Source: Selenomonas sp052169755 (lineage in GTDB: Bacteria; Bacillota; Negativicutes; Selenomonadales; Selenomonadaceae). From it: DNA of 6,574 nt. The stretch is taken from the NCBI RefSeq assembly GCF_052169755.1, contig NZ_JBQNBV010000113.1:1-6574 (forward strand), read 5' to 3'. Positions 1-5,792 of the stretch are shown here, piece by piece; the stretch's first letter is position 1; each line of letters begins with the position of its first letter. The translations under genes were made by a program, and so were the position numbers. The notes below the pieces were generated by a model. That model had not been told where the DNA came from and did no database searches. It worked only from the letters and a program-made list of their open reading frames with translations.

Positions 1-8
1 AACTGAAC

Positions 9-30
9 AGTTTCCAAAATGGAACTTTTT
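9..30 (+). terminator. Possible terminator of a plus-strand gene outside the window
   Basis: AGTT (9-12) and CC (14-15) can pair with GG (21-22) and AACT (23-26), with T13 bulged and a five-base loop. The stem is followed by a T run to base 30. This is the shape of a weak rho-independent terminator reading left to right, and would imply a plus-strand gene ending just before the window. The stem is only six pairs and AT-rich, and the upstream gene cannot be seen, so the call is tentative. Confidence 0.3.
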
Positions 31-55
31 GCGTCAATTTATTTTACAACTTCCC

Positions 56-78
56 AAAAGCCGCCCGTACAAGGCGGC
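56..78 (-). terminator. Likely rho-independent terminator of the molybdopterin oxidoreductase gene
   Basis: On the minus strand GCCGCC (78-73) is followed by a seven-base loop and GGCGGC (65-60), a perfect six-pair GC stem, and then four T residues (59-56). It lies about 86 bases past the stop codon of the oxidoreductase gene and no other gene intervenes. The T tract is short, so termination may be incomplete. On the plus strand no T run follows the stem, so the element points leftward. Confidence 0.6.
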
Positions 79-163
79 AGAGAATTGACAAGTAAATTTC
101 AGCAAAGTGGACGCTGGTGTGTGCGGTTTATTCGGGCGAGGCGTCGCTTTTCGGAGAAAAAAG

Positions 164-2173
164 TCATCTTTGCATACTTTCAACCCGTTCGACGCGGACG
201 TTTACGTCGTAGAAGGTGCTGCCGCCGCCTTTGTCGGTCAGGCGCTGGCTGGTCAGCATGTTGATGCCGCACTTTTCTTTGCAGTAGGTGCGCCACCAGA
301 CGCCTTCGCTGACGAGTGTGCCGGAGCGGACGTGGCGGCTCAAGGAGAGCGTGAAGGCGGCTGTGCCGCGCTCGTTGCTGCATACGACGGGATCACCGTC
401 CGAAAACCCCAGTTTCTCGGCGTCGTCAGGGTGCATCAGCAGCCGCATGACTTTGCCGTGCGAGAGTTCTTCGCGTTCGTTGAAGGATGAGTCGAGGATG
501 CGTGCGTCGGGGGCGCTGATGAATTGGAACGGCTCCTCGTCGCCGTGGGCGGGGAAGTAGTCGGGCAGGGGCGGCTCTTCTTTCGGGTTCAGCAGTTCGA
601 TCTTGCCCGAGGGTGTTTTGAAGTCGAGCTTGTAATCTTCGGGCAGAGGAAGGTCAACGGGCAGGCCTGCGGCGAGAGCCGCTTTGTCTACGGGGAGCGG
701 CCATGCGTCGGTTGAGGCGATCAGCTCTTCGATGAGTTCGGTCTCGCTTTTTTGGAAGAACGGGTCGTTAAGCCCCAGGACGTCGGCCAGCAGACAGGCG
801 ACAGTCCAGTTGGATTTTGCCTCGCCGACGGGCGAAATGACGGCTTCGCCGCGCTGGATCGTGTAGTGTCCATAGGCTGCATAGATGTCGCTGTGCTCCA
901 GCGAGGTTGTCGCCGGCAGCACGATATCGGCATAGAGCACCGTGTCGGTTAGGAAGCGTTCGTGTACGACGGTGAAGAGGTCGTCACGCAGAAGGCCCTC
1001 GGTCACTTTCTTCTGGTCAGGCGCTGTGCAGGCGGGGTTTGAGGAGTAAACGAAGAGGCTCTTGATGGGCGGCTCCAAGGCGGATGTCAGAGCATTGCCG
1101 ATCTCGCACATGTTGACGAGACGCACGTTTTTCCGCAGGTCGGGGCGCTGCACGATGTCCTTGCTGAAGGCGCGGCTGCCCGGGACAGAGGAGAGGAGAC
1201 CGCCGCCCGGCTTCTTCCATGCGCCGACGGCGGCGGGCAGAGCGAGCAGGAGGCGCGTCGTCATCGCGCCGTTCGTATAGCGCGAGAAGCCGCTGCCCAG
1301 ACGAATGAAGGGGGCGCGCGCCTTGCCGTAGGCGAGGGCGAGTTCTCGTATGGCCGCGGGGGAAAGTCCTGTGACGGCAGCGGCGCTTTCCGGCGTATGG
1401 CGCGGCAGGACATTTTTTTTCAATTCCTGCCAGCCTTGGACATGTGCGGCGAGGAAAGCCTCGTCCGTGAGTCCCTCTTTTTCCAGTACGTGAAGCAGTG
1501 CGAGCGCGAGTGCGCCGTCTGTGCCGGGACGTACGAGGAAGGCGCGGTCAGCTTGCTGCGCCGTAGCCGTCTCGTAGGTATCGACGCACCAGATCTTGGC
1601 GCCGCGCTGTTTCGCCAGCCGCACGTCGTGTGCGAAATGAATGTCCGTTGCGAACATGGATAGACTCCAGAGGATGATGAGATCGCTTTGCTGCGCTTCC
1701 TGCGGACGGATGGCAAGGGTCGATCCCATGACGGAGTTCCAGCCATGACGCTTCGCGGGAGAGCAGATCGTGCGGTCAAGCTCTGCCGCTCCGAGCGTGC
1801 GAAAGAGTGCATGGTAGGCATCGTGCTGCAAAAGCCCCATCGTTCCTGCGTAAGAGTAGGGCTGTATGGCTTCAGCGCCGTACTGCGCGATGATTTCCTG
1901 CCAGCGTGCGGCGATCTCCTGCACCGCTTCTTGCCATGAAATCGGGCAAAATTCGCCTGCGCCTTTCTTCCCCGTGCGCTTGAGCGGCGTGAGCAGGCGG
2001 CGCGGCGAATGGACGGTGCGCTCGTAATGTGCCATTTTCGGACAGAGCGTGCCGCGCGTGAAGCTGTGCGTGGGATCTCCCTTGACCTTTCGGGCGCGTC
2101 CGCCCTCGACCTCGACGAGAAGACCGCAGCAGTCGGGACAGTCATAAGGGCAGACTGAGCGCAGAATTTCCAT
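164..2173 (-). CDS. Molybdopterin-dependent oxidoreductase, DMSO reductase superfamily, substrate unknown
   Basis: This 669-residue protein carries the marks of the bis-MGD molybdoenzyme family (COG0243/BisC-like). The N-terminal 4Fe-4S motif is C8-x3-C12-x3-C16-x27-C44, followed by K46, the basic residue usually set between cluster and pterin; an extra C15 sits beside C16. TICSPA (135-140) is where these enzymes hold the molybdenum ligand, so C137 (or S138) is the candidate. SSNPACTAPD (377-386) and the stretch around 413-431 (YADIVLPATTSLEHSD) are typical of the central domain. Residues about 548-665 form the C-terminal dinucleotide-binding domain, ending in a TDKGGGSTFYDV signature. There is no twin-arginine leader, so it should be cytoplasmic. 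The ATG at 2173 is chosen because GAGGAGG (2187-2181) sits seven bases upstream and the Cys motif follows at once; a 35-codon upstream extension has no ribosome site. No iron-sulfur or membrane partner gene is adjacent. The family is firm, the reaction is not: sulfur-compound, N-oxide, formate-like or other substrates are all possible. Confidence 0.9.
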   Translation of the reverse strand: MEILRSVCPYDCPDCCGLLVEVEGGRARKVKGDPTHSFTRGTLCPKMAHYERTVHSPRRLLTPLKRTGKKGAGEFCPISWQEAVQEIAARWQEIIAQYGAEAIQPYSYAGTMGLLQHDAYHALFRTLGAAELDRTICSPAKRHGWNSVMGSTLAIRPQEAQQSDLIILWSLSMFATDIHFAHDVRLAKQRGAKIWCVDTYETATAQQADRAFLVRPGTDGALALALLHVLEKEGLTDEAFLAAHVQGWQELKKNVLPRHTPESAAAVTGLSPAAIRELALAYGKARAPFIRLGSGFSRYTNGAMTTRLLLALPAAVGAWKKPGGGLLSSVPGSRAFSKDIVQRPDLRKNVRLVNMCEIGNALTSALEPPIKSLFVYSSNPACTAPDQKKVTEGLLRDDLFTVVHERFLTDTVLYADIVLPATTSLEHSDIYAAYGHYTIQRGEAVISPVGEAKSNWTVACLLADVLGLNDPFFQKSETELIEELIASTDAWPLPVDKAALAAGLPVDLPLPEDYKLDFKTPSGKIELLNPKEEPPLPDYFPAHGDEEPFQFISAPDARILDSSFNEREELSHGKVMRLLMHPDDAEKLGFSDGDPVVCSNERGTAAFTLSLSRHVRSGTLVSEGVWWRTYCKEKCGINMLTSQRLTDKGGGSTFYDVNVRVERVESMQR

Positions 2174-2404
2174 GATAATTCCTCCTCGTATAATATGTAA
2201 AGCAAAGAACGGTGAAGTTGTCTTTCTGGCATGGGCAAACTTTCGGGATATATGTTCAGCCGTCATACGAAGCGGCATGTGTTGCTTTTTCGCCCGTTTC
2301 TTGTAATGGCGTCTTCAAAACGGCACGCTGTGCATATCCTCACGCTCTTACCGGAAACTTAGCCAATCGGTCTGCGTCTGCGGCTTGACTTCTTGGAGTT
2401 TCAT
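2174..2404. other. Non-coding upstream region of the oxidoreductase gene
   Basis: About 230 bases separate the oxidoreductase start from the metNIQ terminator. The only clear signal is the GAGGAGG ribosome binding site at 2181-2187 (minus). I found no convincing -35/-10 pair: TATTAT at 2195-2190 on the minus strand resembles a -10 but lacks a good -35 and would leave a leader of only about ten bases. Two weak inverted repeats are present: CCGTTT/AAACGG (2294-2299 and 2318-2323) and GCAC/GTGC (2324-2327 and 2331-2334). The region may be a structured leader, but I do not recognise a known riboswitch in it. Confidence 0.5.
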
Positions 2405-2447
2405 AGCAAAAAGAAAAGCACCCGTCGCAGGTGCTTTTCTTTTTGCT
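2405..2447 (-). terminator. Strong, probably bidirectional terminator of the metNIQ operon
   Basis: A perfect 18-bp inverted repeat (2405-2422 and 2430-2447) with a seven-base loop lies 38 bases past the metQ stop. Its core is GCACC/GGTGC flanked by A-rich and T-rich arms, so reading either way a GC stem is followed by TTTTCTTTTT. This is the classic layout of an intrinsic terminator. On the minus strand it ends metNIQ. The symmetry means it could also stop plus-strand transcription, although no plus-strand gene is visible before it. Confidence 0.9.
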
Positions 2448-2485
2448 CATGCTTCTGTGTGCATTCGCTAAGATGCTGCTGCCGA

Positions 2486-3289
2486 TCAGAATGCGGGAAC
2501 GATCGCGCCTTTGTATTTTTCGTCGATGAACTTTTTGACTTCCTCGGACTTCAGCGCTTTCATCAGCGCTTGGATCTCGGGGCGCTTCTCGTCTCCGACG
2601 CGTACGGCGATAATGTTGACGTAGGGGGATGTGCTGTCCTCCATGAAGAGCGCGTCTTTCGTGGGCACGAGGTTGGCTTGTATCGCATAGTTCGTATTGA
2701 TGACGGCGGCGTCGACGTCATCGAGCGTGCGCGGCACTTGGGCGGCTTCGACTTCCTGAAATTTGAGGTTCTTCTTGTTTTCTGCGACGTCATGCACCGT
2801 TGGGTTCGTGCCGGAGCCTTCTTTGAGCTTCAAGAGGCCGGCTTTTTCGAGAAGCAAGAGCGAGCGCCCGCCGTTTGTCGGGTCGTTGGGGATGGCGACG
2901 GATGCTCCGTCAGAGAGTTCGTCGAGCTTCTTGATTTTGCGCGAGTAGACGCCCATCGGTTCGATGTGGATGCCGCCGGCGTTCGCGAGCTTCATTTCTT
3001 TGTGCTCGGCGATGAAGTTATCGAGGTACGGCAGATGCTGGAAAAAGTTCGCGTCGAGTTCCTTGTCGTTCAGCGCGATATTTGGCTGCACATAGTCGGT
3101 GAATTCGACAACTTCGAGCTTGTAGCCTTCCTTTTCGAGGAGCGGCTTGATCGTCTCAAGGATCTCGGCGTGCGGCACGGGTGTTGCGCCGACCTTGATG
3201 GTCTTGGATGCGGCGTCTTGTCCGCCGCATCCTGCGAGGGCGAGTACGGCGAGTGTGAGCGTCGCAAGGATGGTGAGAAGTTTTTTCAT
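2486..3289 (-). CDS. metQ: MetQ-type methionine-binding lipoprotein (NLPA family)
   Basis: The 267-residue product is the substrate-binding component of the methionine ABC importer. It begins with a lipoprotein signal peptide: KK at 2-3, a hydrophobic stretch and the lipobox LAGC, with C21 as the lipidated cysteine, so the mature protein is anchored outside the cytoplasmic membrane. The rest matches the NLPA/MetQ family along its length: KVGATPVPHAEIL after the tether, FTDYVQPNIAL, DANFFQHLPYLDNF, IPNDPTNGGRSLLLLEKAGL and a middle INTNYA segment, all recognisable family blocks. Length is normal. The ATG at 3289 is preferred over one 14 codons earlier because AGGAGG (3301-3296) sits six bases upstream and the signal peptide starts exactly there. 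It is the last gene of the operon, 66 bases after metI. L- or D-methionine is inferred from the family; related NLPA proteins bind other small peptides or amino acids. Confidence 0.95.
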   Translation of the reverse strand: MKKLLTILATLTLAVLALAGCGGQDAASKTIKVGATPVPHAEILETIKPLLEKEGYKLEVVEFTDYVQPNIALNDKELDANFFQHLPYLDNFIAEHKEMKLANAGGIHIEPMGVYSRKIKKLDELSDGASVAIPNDPTNGGRSLLLLEKAGLLKLKEGSGTNPTVHDVAENKKNLKFQEVEAAQVPRTLDDVDAAVINTNYAIQANLVPTKDALFMEDSTSPYVNIIAVRVGDEKRPEIQALMKALKSEEVKKFIDEKYKGAIVPAF

Positions 3290-3321
3290 GATGTTCCTCC
3301 TTGTGAATGGGGATGTTTCGG

Positions 3322-3358
3322 TGAAAGCCAATGGAGACTGAGCCTTTGGCAGCTTTCA
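3322..3358 (-). promoter_or_regulatory. Hairpin between metI and metQ
   Basis: TGAAAG (3322-3327) pairs with CTTTCA (3353-3358), and CCAA (3328-3331) with TTGG (3346-3349), leaving a three-base bulge and a 14-base loop. In the mRNA the hairpin begins at the metI stop codon and ends about 20 bases before the metQ ribosome binding site. No T run follows, so it is not an ordinary terminator. A role in mRNA processing or in stabilising the metQ segment is an inference from its position. Confidence 0.4.
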
Positions 3359-4018
3359 TGAATGTTGCTTTTTATTTAATCCGTCCGCCAGGCGGTTGCC
3401 TAGGAACTGGACGATTTGCACGAGGACGATGAGAATGACGACGGTCGCGATCATGATGTCGGGCCGGAAGCGTTGGTAGCCGTAGCGAATCGCTAGATCG
3501 CCGAGACCGCCGCCGCCGATCGCGCCCGCCATCGCCGACTCGCCGACGAGAGCGATGATGACAGTCGTGAGCTGGGCGACGATGCTCGGCATGGCTTCGG
3601 GGAGAAGCACACGCCGCACGATCTGATAGGGCGTTGCTCCCATGGCGAGGGCGGCTTCGACGAGGCCGGCGGGCACCTCTTTGAGCGAGGTTTCGACCTG
3701 CCGCCCGATGAAGGGGATCGAGGCGAGGACGAGCGGCACCATCGCCGCTGTCGTACCGATGGAGGTGCCGACGATGAAGCGCGTGAAGGGGATGATCGCG
3801 ACCATCAGGATGATGAACGGGATCGAGCGCAGCGCATTGACGACGGCGCCGATGGAGCGATTGAGCGGCAGGCATTCGAGAATCTGCCCCTTCGCCGTCG
3901 TCGCGAGCAGCACGCCGAGCGGTATGCCGATGAGACTGGCGACGATCATGGAAACGACGACCATGTAGACCGTTTCACCGAGCGCTTTGGTGAGGAGCGG
4001 CAGCATATCAGCGGACAT
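3356..4018 (-). CDS. metI: Methionine ABC transporter permease MetI
   Basis: The 220-residue membrane protein forms the translocation pore of the methionine importer, normally as a homodimer bound to two MetN subunits. About five hydrophobic segments are visible, near residues 16-40, 56-78, 86-105, 148-170 and 187-208. The EAA coupling loop, which docks into MetN, is clear: EAALAMGATPYQIVRRVLLP at 121-140, with its E-A-A-x3-G core and the closing LP. The following GESAMAGAIGGGGLGDLA stretch and the RPDIM segment are typical of MetI. Length fits the family. The start overlaps the metN stop by 11 bases, and the ribosome site AGAGGTG (4032-4026) lies inside the end of metN, seven bases from the ATG, so the two genes are probably translationally coupled. 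Confidence 0.95.
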   Translation of the reverse strand: MSADMLPLLTKALGETVYMVVVSMIVASLIGIPLGVLLATTAKGQILECLPLNRSIGAVVNALRSIPFIILMVAIIPFTRFIVGTSIGTTAAMVPLVLASIPFIGRQVETSLKEVPAGLVEAALAMGATPYQIVRRVLLPEAMPSIVAQLTTVIIALVGESAMAGAIGGGGLGDLAIRYGYQRFRPDIMIATVVILIVLVQIVQFLGNRLADGLNKKQHS

Positions 4019-5045
4019 AGCCGATCACCTCTTTCTTCAAGTCGCGCGTATCGAGGTAGGCGAGCGCACGGTTGATCTCTGCCTGCTCGCCTTTGATACC
4101 GACGATCATGCGCCCGTAGGGCACGCTTTTGATCTGATCAAGCGTGCCGTAGAGAATCGAAACTTCGATGGGAAAGCGGCGGATGACGTCGGCGATCACA
4201 GGATCGTCAGCGCGTTCACCGAGGAATGTCAAGCGAAGGAGCAGCTCGCCGCCTTCGATCGGCTCCGGCGACAGATCCTTTTGGCGGTAGTTGATCGGCA
4301 GGTCGTTCGATAAGAGCGTACTGACGAACTCGCGTGTGATCGGCTGCTGCGGCTTCGTGAAGATGTCGAGCACGGAGCCTTTTTCAGCGATGACGCCGCC
4401 CTCGATGACGGCGACTTTGTCGCATATATCCTTGATGACCTGCATCTCGTGCGTGATGATGACGACGGTCAACCCGAGCTTCTTGTTGATGTCGGCGATG
4501 AGCTGCAGGATGGATTTTGTCGTCTGCGGGTCGAGCGCACTCGTCGCTTCGTCGGACAGGAGCACTTTCGGATCGGACGCAAGCGCACGCGCGATGCCGA
4601 CGCGCTGCTTCTGTCCGCCCGAGAGCTGCGACGGATACTGCTGCGCTTTGTCGGCAAGACCAACGAGCGCGAGCAGCGGCTCGACCTTCTTTTTGATCGT
4701 CTGCTCGTCTGTGCCGGACAGGCGCAGAGGGAAGGCGACGTTGTCATAGACGGTCGCCGATGACAGCAGATTGAAGTGCTGAAAGATCATGCCAATGCCC
4801 TTGCGCGCTTTGCGAAGCTCGGCTTCATTGAGCGCGGTCATATCTTTGCCGTCGACGATGACCTTGCCTTCGGTCGGACGTTCCAACATGTTGATGCAGC
4901 GGATCAGCGTCGATTTGCCCGCGCCCGAAAGCCCGATGATGCCATAGATCTCGCCGCGCCCGATGTCTAGGTCGATGCCGTTTAACGCCGTGACTTCGCC
5001 TGCCGTACTTGCGTAGCTTTTCTTAATTTTTGAGAGCTGTATCAT
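4008..5045 (-). CDS. metN: Methionine ABC transporter ATP-binding protein MetN
   Basis: This 345-residue cytoplasmic ATPase drives methionine import. Numbered from MIQLSK, it has Walker A GLSGAGKST (38-46), Q-loop Q89 in MIFQHFNLL, signature LSGGQ (141-145), Walker B VLLSDEAT (161-168, with Ser where many homologues have Cys) and H-loop H199. Residues about 260-345 form the C-terminal NIL (ACT-like) domain, which in E. coli MetN binds internal methionine and shuts the transporter down. The presence of this domain supports methionine as the substrate. Start choice: ATG 5045 matches the usual MIxL family N-terminus, but AAGGAAG lies 13 bases away. A GTG two codons earlier (5051-5049) is seven bases from that site, the spacing seen in the other operon genes, and may be the true start (347 residues). 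It is the first gene of metNIQ. Confidence 0.95.
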   Translation of the reverse strand: MIQLSKIKKSYASTAGEVTALNGIDLDIGRGEIYGIIGLSGAGKSTLIRCINMLERPTEGKVIVDGKDMTALNEAELRKARKGIGMIFQHFNLLSSATVYDNVAFPLRLSGTDEQTIKKKVEPLLALVGLADKAQQYPSQLSGGQKQRVGIARALASDPKVLLSDEATSALDPQTTKSILQLIADINKKLGLTVVIITHEMQVIKDICDKVAVIEGGVIAEKGSVLDIFTKPQQPITREFVSTLLSNDLPINYRQKDLSPEPIEGGELLLRLTFLGERADDPVIADVIRRFPIEVSILYGTLDQIKSVPYGRMIVGIKGEQAEINRALAYLDTRDLKKEVIGYVR

Positions 5046-5059
5046 GCTCACGGAATCAC

Positions 5060-5094
5060 TTCCTTGTGCCTGCGCCGACGTGCGGTGGCAGGAA
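5060..5094 (-). promoter_or_regulatory. Leader hairpin covering the metN ribosome binding site
   Basis: In the metN leader TTCC (5094-5091) can pair with GGAA (5063-5060), TGCC (5090-5087) with GGCA (5070-5067), and CGC (5084-5082) with GCG (5075-5073), with a three-base bulge, a small internal loop and a six-base loop. The GGAA arm is the core of the metN ribosome binding site, so the fold would hide it. The pairing is seen directly; any regulatory effect is inferred. Confidence 0.4.
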
Positions 5095-5122
5095 AGTATC
5101 ATACCAAATTTATATGATTTGC

Positions 5123-5151
5123 ATGTTATCATAGACGCGGCGGCTTGTCAA
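5123..5151 (-). promoter_or_regulatory. Sigma-70-type promoter of metNIQ
   Basis: The -35 box TTGACA (5151-5146) is a perfect consensus, the spacer is 17 bases and the -10 box is TAACAT (5128-5123). Transcription should start near 5116, giving a leader of about 70 bases. That is too short for an S-box riboswitch plus terminator or a T-box, and neither motif is visible, so control must come from protein operators or the small leader hairpin. Confidence 0.85.
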
Positions 5152-5172
5152 GATGTTTGCTGACCGCATCTT
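5150..5172. promoter_or_regulatory. Candidate operator overlapping the metN -35 box
   Basis: AAGATG (5150-5155) and CATCTT (5167-5172) form a six-bp inverted repeat with an 11-base spacer. Its left arm overlaps the edge of the metN -35 box by two bases, a place where a bound regulator would affect polymerase. The spacing fits a dimeric DNA-binding protein, but I recognise no specific regulator. Confidence 0.3.
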
Positions 5173-5218
5173 CTCTATTGTACGGGATTTGTTCCGTTTT
5201 GTATAGATGAATAGAGAA
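5171..5218. repeat. Nested inverted repeat in the metN-ygbA intergenic region
   Basis: TTCTCTATT (5171-5179) is exactly repeated in inverse at 5210-5218 (AATAGAGAA). Inside lies a second inverted repeat, ACGG/CCGT (5182-5185 and 5194-5197), which on the plus strand extends to six pairs with a G-U and is followed by TTTTG. It sits upstream of both divergent promoters, so it is more likely a DNA-level site or a remnant of a terminator than part of either leader. Confidence 0.45.
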
Positions 5219-5263
5219 TTTGAAAGAAAAAACTCGAAGCGGATGTCGGCTTTGCACTTGGCA

Positions 5264-5279
5264 GGTGATTTCTGTCATG
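5264..5279. promoter_or_regulatory. Weak CRP/FNR-type half-palindrome upstream of the ygbA-like gene
   Basis: GGTGA-N6-TCATG resembles the TGTGA-N6-TCACA core used by CRP/FNR-family regulators, including HcpR-type nitric-oxide sensors of anaerobes. Seven of ten core bases match. Its centre is about 51 bases before the predicted start of transcription, which is not one of the usual activator positions. It is recorded as a lead only. Confidence 0.2.
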
Positions 5280-5287
5280 CAAAAGTA

Positions 5288-5316
5288 TTGTTTCCCACAG
5301 TGAGCTTTGCTATAAT
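5288..5316 (+). promoter_or_regulatory. Extended -10 promoter of the ygbA-like gene
   Basis: A perfect TATAAT (5311-5316) is preceded by TGC, giving an extended -10 element. A poor -35, TTGTTT (5288-5293), lies 17 bases upstream. The start of transcription should be near 5323, with a leader of about 53 bases. A strong -10 with a weak -35 is common at promoters that depend on an activator, which would suit a stress gene. Confidence 0.75.
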
Positions 5317-5375
5317 GTTCGCGAATGAGACACGAGGGACGGCGAGGCTGTCGCTTTGCCAAAGAGAGGAGCCGG

Positions 5376-5720
5376 ATGATTCGCATGACAGCAGAGGAAA
5401 AACGCAAGGGTGAAATGGCGACGGTCAAAAAAATGCTCGAAATCTACTGCCGCGCACACCACGGCAAAGGCATGGCGCTGTGCGAGGAGTGTGAAAAGCT
5501 GCTTGACTATGCTTATGCACGCGTCGAGCGCTGTCCGCATATAGAGACGAAAACTTTTTGCAGCGCGTGCGAGACGCACTGCTACGCGCCTGCGATGCGC
5601 GAGAAAATCCGCGAAGCGATGCGCTACAGCGGCCCGCGTATGCTGCTGCACGCCCCGGGGATGGCGCTGCGGCATATATTCATCGAGTGGCGGGAGAAGC
5701 GTAGGGGGAAGCGTCGGTGA
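5376..5720 (+). CDS. ygbA: YgbA-like cysteine-rich protein, 'nitrous oxide-stimulated promoter' family
   Basis: The 114-residue product matches the YgbA_NO family (Pfam PF11756), named because E. coli ygbA is induced by reactive nitrogen under NsrR control; its biochemical role is not settled. The family layout is complete: a basic N-terminus (EEKRKGEMATVKKMLEIYC), LCEEC (35-39), YAYARVERCP (45-54), TFCSACETHCY (60-70) and MRYSGPRMLLHAPGMALRH (82-100). Cysteines C36, C39, C53, C62, C65 and C69 make a CxxC...C...CxxCxxxC pattern suited to binding zinc or an iron-sulfur cluster. There is no signal peptide or membrane segment, so it is cytoplasmic. The ATG at 5376 is chosen for the GAGGAG four bases upstream; an earlier in-frame ATG at 5325 lies almost at the predicted transcription start, and one at 5385 is 13 bases from the site. 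It is divergent from metNIQ and has its own promoter. The gene symbol rests on family resemblance. Confidence 0.85.
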   Translation: MIRMTAEEKRKGEMATVKKMLEIYCRAHHGKGMALCEECEKLLDYAYARVERCPHIETKTFCSACETHCYAPAMREKIREAMRYSGPRMLLHAPGMALRHIFIEWREKRRGKRR

Positions 5721-5728
5721 AGTTTCGC

Positions 5729-5759
5729 TTGCCTGTCGCTTTGGCAGATGTGGTATAAT
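5729..5759 (+). promoter_or_regulatory. Promoter of the PD-(D/E)XK transposase-like gene
   Basis: TATAAT (5754-5759) is preceded by TGG, an extended -10 element. The best -35, TTGCCT (5729-5734), is 19 bases upstream, which is longer than ideal. Transcription would start near 5766, leaving a leader of about 27 bases, so the gene need not depend on read-through from the ygbA-like gene. Confidence 0.65.
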
Positions 5760-5792
5760 AAAATGAGTACGAGCTGCAAATGGGGTGAGGCG

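Noticed and set aside
1420..2238. Minus-strand open frame of 272 codons in another frame of the oxidoreductase gene
   Set aside because: It overlaps the conserved 4Fe-4S and Mo-binding region in a different frame; the product is S/R/P-rich without motifs.
2393..3361. Long plus-strand open frame of 322 codons opposite metQ
   Set aside because: It is antisense to a fully convincing metQ, runs through the operon terminator, has no ribosome site and encodes a low-complexity F/V/D/E/R-rich product typical of mirrored GC-rich coding.
5114..5132. ATGAT-N9-ATCAT inverted repeat over the metN -10 box and GTATCATAC at 5096-5104
   Set aside because: Arms of four to five AT-rich bases near a -10 box occur readily by chance; too weak to list as operators.
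5046..5340. S-box (SAM) or T-box leader for metNIQ
   Set aside because: The predicted leader is only about 70 bases, no anti-terminator/terminator pair lies downstream of the promoter, and the conserved motifs of these elements are not seen.
5207..5413. Plus-strand 68-codon frame before the ygbA-like gene
   Set aside because: It begins upstream of the predicted transcription start, spans the promoter and overlaps the ygbA-like gene in another frame.
5129..5428. Minus-strand 99-codon frame across the metN-ygbA intergenic region
   Set aside because: It contains the metNIQ -35 box, ends in the promoter spacer, and overlaps the ygbA-like start; no ribosome site or family match.
5348..5743. 11-base direct repeat CTGTCGCTTTG at 5348-5358 and 5733-5743 flanking the ygbA-like gene
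   Set aside because: Several 11-base matches are expected by chance in a window of this size, and no other sign of insertion boundaries is present.
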